Assembly (NCBI GenBank): GCA_023381895.1 | Contig: JAMCTA010000123.1 | Coordinates: 8,273-72,272 of the forward strand | DNA from: Chloroflexota bacterium | Lineage (GTDB): Bacteria > Chloroflexota > UBA4733 | Length of the DNA stretch: 64,000 bases | Direction: 5' to 3' | Shown: positions 59,937 through 64,000 of the stretch, piece by piece | Layout of the letters: each line of letters begins with the position of its first letter | Numbering within the stretch: position 1 is the stretch's first letter | The notes under the pieces: model-generated | What the model was told of the DNA's origin: nothing | What the model saw: the letters and a program-made list of their open reading frames with translations, nothing else | Databases searched by the model: none | Translations under genes and position numbers: made by a program

Positions 59937-61649
59937 TCAAGGCCGGAGCCACTGCTGCCTTGATGTGTGCTCATCCATCGTGAGCAGCGAAGACCATCCA
60001 ATATTCTTCCAGTGGTGGTTGAGCTGCGTCCCGCTCACAGTAATGGGGTGCGCAGAGATCGCAGGGGCAAGCGAGAGCGGCGCGGACGAAACCACCGGTA
60101 GCTGCAGTGCCTTCGTCCACCCCGTGAATGAGGTCTGTGGTTCAAGCGCAGGGAACCCAGCGATTGGGCCAAACTTCCACGTAGGATCGCCACAAGGTAG
60201 CGCTGGTGCTGGGGAGGCGACCTTGGGCTCGCTCAAGGCCCGCAGGAGTGAACTACCATGCTGTGCGATGGCTTCGTTGGAGGCAAAGGGCGAGCCTATT
60301 GCAATCATCGGAGCAAACGAGGAGGCCCCACCAGTCACTCTCGGCACAAAAGGCACCGAGGGCGCCGAGGACTGTGGCGCAGACACAACTTGCCACAGAC
60401 CACCGCTTTGGAGGATGTACAAATCCGTGGGAGTGACAACGATGAAACCGCTGGCAAAGTCCAGGATCTCGGTCGTGGACATCTGTGGTGCTCCCACGGC
60501 CCGTCCGAGTACCGTAGAATAGCCCGGCTGAAGACCAGCGTGGCTCACATCACGTGCAGATCCAGTAACATCATCGTGGAAGCTGACCGGCATCCAGACA
60601 CCGGTGGGGGAGAAAATGACGGCAAGCTTGTAGGCGCCGATCTCCATCGCAGTCCCCCGTTGATACTCCTGAACCGTTACTGATGTGCGCATTGCAGGCT
60701 GCACCTGGCAACCCAAGGCACGCTGGATGTCTTCTCGTCGTAGCCACACGTTCGCTACCGTTGGGTTCGTGATTGTTACACAGTCTACGCTGCTCGTACT
60801 TTGCCTCATTGCCCGCCCAGACACGACAGCTGTCACCGCACTCTGTACCTGCCGCAGCGGGCTTGGAGCTTCGTGGCTATCCACTGACGCAGCAGCCCTA
60901 GCTCTCGTATCAAGGGACACACGGGGCGGAGTGTCACGTGAAGGAACCACAACCGAGGGCAAACTCGCCGAACTGGCAGGGACCGCTACGCGAGTGCCAG
61001 CAACCGCTATGGAAGTCGACAGCCCGCTTGGTGCCGTATGAAAGATCGTCAGCGTTGTGGGCGCTGTCAGGGCGACAGGTCCAGCATTTACCGACTGCAC
61101 GATTGCACTGATCGTATACGTCGAAGAGGCACGCCACGGCACGAGCGGTATGATCTTTGCATCACTCGACCCTGACCACACTACGTCGAAGGGAATCGAT
61201 GGTTCGACGCGTAAGCTCGACGCGATCATCGATCTGTTGACCCGCTCGTGGAAGGATACGGTGACTGCCTGGTCGAGGGGCACTTGGACGTTGCCGGAAG
61301 CGGGAGTGACCTGCACGGTAGGTGCAGTCAGGCTCTGCACTTGGTGCCAGGTGAAGGCAGCAGCAGTGAGAACACCAATAAGAGCTAGCCCGAGACGGCT
61401 TACTCTCCGCCCGTCCCGCCCGTCGTTGCGCTGCGTCACGCGCCCCATTGACGGAGTAATGACCGAAAACGGCGCAGTCGCGGTCCTGATCTCGCCTCCC
61501 AAAGCCTTGAGCTCGTGCATACTGCTCCGGCACAGGGGGCAGATCTTCAGGTGTTCAGACACCTCGCGATGCTCGGCCTCGGGAAGCATCTCGTCGTGAT
61601 AGGCCGATAAGGTGGCCGGGCTGTAGTGACCGAAGGCAACACTAGCCAT
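59937..61649 (-). CDS. Membrane anti-sigma factor with large extracytoplasmic sensor domain
   Basis: 570 residues. Residues 1-50 are a zinc-finger anti-sigma domain (HREVSEHLKICPLCRS, the HxxxCxxC motif). One membrane helix lies at about 83-103. The rest is extracytoplasmic: a Big_5/Ig-like domain (VQVPLDQAVTVSFHERVNRSMI, about 115-210), a Ser/Val-rich linker, and a C-terminal region (about 330-500) of unknown fold with LYILQSGGLWQVV. It overlaps the sigma gene by 8 bases and should hold the ECF sigma factor inactive until an envelope signal arrives. Confidence 0.88.
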   Translation of the reverse strand: MASVAFGHYSPATLSAYHDEMLPEAEHREVSEHLKICPLCRSSMHELKALGGEIRTATAPFSVITPSMGRVTQRNDGRDGRRVSRLGLALIGVLTAAAFTWHQVQSLTAPTVQVTPASGNVQVPLDQAVTVSFHERVNRSMIASSLRVEPSIPFDVVWSGSSDAKIIPLVPWRASSTYTISAIVQSVNAGPVALTAPTTLTIFHTAPSGLSTSIAVAGTRVAVPASSASLPSVVVPSRDTPPRVSLDTRARAAASVDSHEAPSPLRQVQSAVTAVVSGRAMRQSTSSVDCVTITNPTVANVWLRREDIQRALGCQVQPAMRTSVTVQEYQRGTAMEIGAYKLAVIFSPTGVWMPVSFHDDVTGSARDVSHAGLQPGYSTVLGRAVGAPQMSTTEILDFASGFIVVTPTDLYILQSGGLWQVVSAPQSSAPSVPFVPRVTGGASSFAPMIAIGSPFASNEAIAQHGSSLLRALSEPKVASPAPALPCGDPTWKFGPIAGFPALEPQTSFTGWTKALQLPVVSSAPLSLAPAISAHPITVSGTQLNHHWKNIGWSSLLTMDEHTSRQQWLRP

Positions 61650-62217
61650 CGAGTGGTTCTCCCCCCAATGCCAGATACTGCACTTTCAGCTGTTGGCGGG
61701 CGCGAAAGAGGAGTTGCTTAGCGGCCTCCTTGGACACTCCAAGCACCTCGCCAATTTGCTCACACGAGAGACCCTCACATTCGCGCATCAAGAGCGCCGC
61801 ACGCTGTCGAGCACTCAGCTGGTCGAGAGCCTGGCGCACGAGTGCCTTCTGCTCACTGCGGATGGCATCACGCTCTGGGTTGTCCCGTGCCACCTGTTTC
61901 GGATGAAACAGCGCCACGAACGAATCCAAGGGCTGCCAGCGAACGAGCCGGCGCCGGCGCAGCTCATCCAGACACGTGTTAGTAGCAATCCGGTAGAGCC
62001 ACGGGAGCAGGTTGTCCTGCGGGGCTCTTGACCAGCTGCGGTACGCCTTCTCAAACGTCGACGTGGCCAGGTCCTGAGCATCATCAACGTTGTCAATCAT
62101 ACGCTGGAGGTAGCCACAGATCTGGGCATAATATCTCGTGTACGCCGCCTCGAACTGGAGATCTGTCTGTCTGTTCGGCTCAGCTTGATCCCGGTATTGG
62201 GGGAGCACATATCCCAT
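61642..62217 (-). CDS. ECF-family RNA polymerase sigma factor
   Basis: 191 residues. Sigma region 2 (YLQRMIDNVDDAQDLATSTF and LPWLYRIATNTCLDELRRRR) and region 4 (LDQLSARQRAALLMRECEGLS followed by the helix-turn-helix EQIGEVLGVSKEAAKQLLFRAR) are typical. ATG with AAGGAGACGTA upstream. It is regulated by the anti-sigma factor of the overlapping next gene. A target is likely its own promoter region; I cannot read a -35/-10 match with confidence. Confidence 0.94.
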   Translation of the reverse strand: MGYVLPQYRDQAEPNRQTDLQFEAAYTRYYAQICGYLQRMIDNVDDAQDLATSTFEKAYRSWSRAPQDNLLPWLYRIATNTCLDELRRRRLVRWQPLDSFVALFHPKQVARDNPERDAIRSEQKALVRQALDQLSARQRAALLMRECEGLSCEQIGEVLGVSKEAAKQLLFRARQQLKVQYLALGGEPLDG

Positions 62218-62318
62218 TACGTCTCCTTAGCCTCACCCTCCATCGCTACTCTAACGCAATGAGAGTCGGGGCGTAACGGGAAGCAACCAGATTCGTGACC
62301 AAGCGTGGCACACAACGA

Positions 62319-62351
62319 GAAGGGAGACTCTAGGGGCCGGAATCTCCCTTC
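62319..62351 (-). terminator. Hairpin at the end of the secreted-protein gene
   Basis: GAAGGGAGA (62319-62327) pairs with TCTCCCTTC (62343-62351), a 9-bp stem with a 15-base loop. On the minus strand it overlaps the stop codon of the gene at 62350. The following bases (TCGTTG) are only weakly T-rich. Confidence 0.55.
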
Positions 62352-63225
62352 AGTGCAGGATGGCTTTCCCTATCCTTTGATTGATGCTTGCGAGTCCACC
62401 ATCACCGGTGTGAGGCAGGGCAAGAGGCAGAACAGCTTTCACTGGCACCACACTCGTCGCCAGCAGAATGTTGACGCTAGGACACGAGGGGATGGGGGGC
62501 ACACCGAGCACAGTCACCTGGCTCCCACTCGTCAACGGGGTCGAGGGGCTGGAGACAAATAAGACGCCGAGGTTGCCGCTCGCTGTCTCAAGGGTGTACT
62601 GGCCTGATCCGTTTACCCGTAGTGCTCCCTTGAACTCTCGCTCGGCTCCCGGAGCGATGGCGATAAGCAAGTAGTCGCCCGTCGTCTTCACAGTAAATGA
62701 GGCCGTGCTCGCCGTGGAATCAAAGGACGTCGGGATCCACGTGAGCTGCCCGGAACCCGTTTCCTGGACAACGGCAAGCCGGCTTGTACTGCCCCCGGCC
62801 ACGGCCAGAAGCCCAGGGGCCACAGGCACACTGATAGTCACCGGCGTAGCAAGTGGGACGACGGGGACAGGGATAGATCCAGCTGGCTGTGATGGTGAAG
62901 ACACTGCCTTTCCTGAGCTTGCGAGCGTGACTTGGAAGTGTCGCAAGGCCGCAATAGGATAGAGCGAGGTACCCGTACACTCCGGTGCTTGAAACTGACC
63001 TTGCACCAGTGAGATCACGATGTTGCCGCCTAGGTTACCAGGAGGAGTGATAATCGTTCCCGTAGGGCAACCTGGAAGGTTGGTACCGGGAGGACAGATC
63101 GGTAACGGACCAGCCGTCTGGCCATAGGCGACGAGTTTGAGAGGAGCAAGGGCAAAGGCTGCCAGTATTGCGACGCCCAGTGACACTCCCACAACGGCGC
63201 GAGATAGACTGCCCCTCAAGCGCAC
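62350..63225 (-). CDS. Secreted surface protein with an LPxTG-like C-terminal motif
   Basis: 291 residues from GTG 63225, with GGAGGT at 63233-63238 upstream at ideal spacing; the open frame extends 84 codons further but without a ribosome site. Signal peptide about 1-31 (VVGVSLGVAILAAFALAPL). The mature part is Pro/Val/Thr-rich and beta-like with no recognised catalytic motif. The end reads LPLALPHTGDGGLAS, an LPxTG-type sortase motif (LPHTG), but only about 15 hydrophilic residues follow, with no membrane helix. The sorting signal is therefore incomplete or not used. It precedes the sigma/anti-sigma pair on the same strand. Confidence 0.72.
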   Translation of the reverse strand: MRLRGSLSRAVVGVSLGVAILAAFALAPLKLVAYGQTAGPLPICPPGTNLPGCPTGTIITPPGNLGGNIVISLVQGQFQAPECTGTSLYPIAALRHFQVTLASSGKAVSSPSQPAGSIPVPVVPLATPVTISVPVAPGLLAVAGGSTSRLAVVQETGSGQLTWIPTSFDSTASTASFTVKTTGDYLLIAIAPGAEREFKGALRVNGSGQYTLETASGNLGVLFVSSPSTPLTSGSQVTVLGVPPIPSCPSVNILLATSVVPVKAVLPLALPHTGDGGLASINQRIGKAILH

Positions 63226-63511
63226 GGCGAAGACCTCCGTTCTCGGTTCCCTCCGCAACCACAAGTCACGGCCAGGCGCTTGGTCCCCAGTTTCTCCAAG
63301 CCACTCCACATCAGCACTATACGCATTCTGTCTAACGAAAAGTCTTGCGAATTGCTTGCGGTATGCTCGCAACAGGTTAGCGAGACGTGTAATACCGCCG
63401 CGACGACGATCCCGGCAGCTCCGCTTGAACAGTCTACGGGCCGCCAGCGCATCATAGACTCCGGAGTACTCTATCAAGACAGAACGCTCACCGGCTGAGC
63501 AGGAAAATACC

Positions 63512-64000
63512 CTAGGGTTGTGGTGAGCGTCCTGACACTACCATTACGAGGTCTCGAACCCACGCGACCATCCGGTCGAGCTCTGAGAAGCCCCGGCGCC
63601 AGAACTCGGGGGCCGAAATATCGATACCGAGCGGGCGCAAAACCTGAGCTGGCGTCTGGCTGCCACCTACCTGGAGGATTCGCAGATACCGAGGGATGAA
63701 GGCAGGACCCTCGGCGCGGTACATCGCGTACAGGGATAACACTAACAACTCCCCGAACACGTAGGCGTAGCAGTAGAACGGCGTATGGATGAAGTGGGGA
63801 ATATACGACCAGCCCCACCGATAGCCATCAGTCAGCTCAACGCTCTCGGCATAGTACGGCCGGTTGGCCTCGAGCCAGAGCTCTGCCAGGCGCTCTGGAG
63901 TGAACCGACCCTTCTGACGGGCCGCAAAAGCCGCCTGCTCGAAGCGGGTCAACACATTCTGACGGAATACGGTCGCAAAGATCTCCTCGACCTTCCCCCC
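63512..64000 (-). CDS. Oligoendopeptidase F-type M3 peptidase, C-terminal part (5' end outside window)
   Basis: The minus-strand frame is open to the window edge; the visible 162 residues are the C-terminus. IFATVFRQNVLTRFE and YIPHFIHTPFYCYAYVFGE are characteristic of PepF/M3B peptidases, and the end LGIDISAPEFWRRG also fits. The HExxH zinc site would be upstream, outside the window. It cleaves short peptides in the cytoplasm. Confidence 0.92.
   Translation of the reverse strand, partial: GGKVEEIFATVFRQNVLTRFEQAAFAARQKGRFTPERLAELWLEANRPYYAESVELTDGYRWGWSYIPHFIHTPFYCYAYVFGELLVLSLYAMYRAEGPAFIPRYLRILQVGGSQTPAQVLRPLGIDISAPEFWRRGFSELDRMVAWVRDLVMVVSGRSPQP

Noticed and set aside
1..64000. tRNA, rRNA and CRISPR arrays
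   Set aside because: No run showing a cloverleaf with the GTTCGA loop and CCA-proximal pairing, no rRNA-like conserved blocks and no regularly spaced repeats were seen. A covariance search could still find a tRNA I missed.

Overview
The window looks like a piece of a Chloroflexota chromosome, probably Thermomicrobia-like. This is inferred from gene content, not from a marker gene. The envelope seems monoderm or atypical: MurT/GatD, a DarA-type cyclic-di-AMP receptor, an LPxTG-like motif and type 2 isopentenyl-diphosphate isomerase are present, with no LPS genes. A large HTH/NB-ARC/TPR regulator and a MEDS-domain protein are also present. I found no rRNA, tRNA or CRISPR array.

Positions 1-4670 (plus strand) form a visibly GC-richer block carrying a copper/thiol-redox module: a partial sensor kinase, a rusticyanin-like cupredoxin, two TlpA-like thioredoxins, CcdA and a CopC-CopD fusion. 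CopD is cut off near 4670 and followed by debris: the start of a PIN toxin and an AhpD-like gene broken by one missing base. This reads as the edge of an imported or rearranged segment.

5.5-20 kb is mostly minus strand and regulatory or envelope-related: an XRE/NB-ARC/TPR regulator, two paralogous tiny genes, a LysR regulator, an RND pump whose adaptor has an extraordinarily long coiled-coil hairpin, two small membrane or secreted proteins, and a two-component system. 20-28.5 kb holds housekeeping genes: purF, pdhB-pdhA (no E2/E3 nearby), a membrane protein, fni, prmC-prfA, rpmE and tatA.

28.5-39.9 kb holds an SbcD/YhaN-like nuclease-ATPase pair, an UlaG-like metallo-hydrolase and a minus-strand run darA, an internally duplicated small gene, a divergent MraY-family protein and an aminoglycoside-phosphotransferase-fold protein lacking its catalytic Asp. 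Membrane proteins, a GNAT protein and a thioredoxin-fold protein follow. 39.9-42.7 kb is an NAD salvage operon, nrtR-pncA-pncB, with a candidate operator in the divergent promoter.

42.8-53.6 kb contains a Gfo/Idh oxidoreductase, the MurT/GatD peptidoglycan amidation pair, a DksA-like protein, a GH15 glucoamylase-like enzyme whose 3' end overlaps a convergent ABC permease gene, and an ABC operon with a large exported protein. 53.7-58.7 kb is a classical yceD-rpmF-accC-nusB-acpP-tatC cluster in which TatC carries a disordered extension of about 400 residues. The last 5 kb has a MEDS protein, an ECF sigma/anti-sigma pair, a secreted protein and the C-terminus of an oligoendopeptidase F. A structured intergenic repeat occurs twice (43.9 and 59.6 kb), with compensatory changes in its arms.
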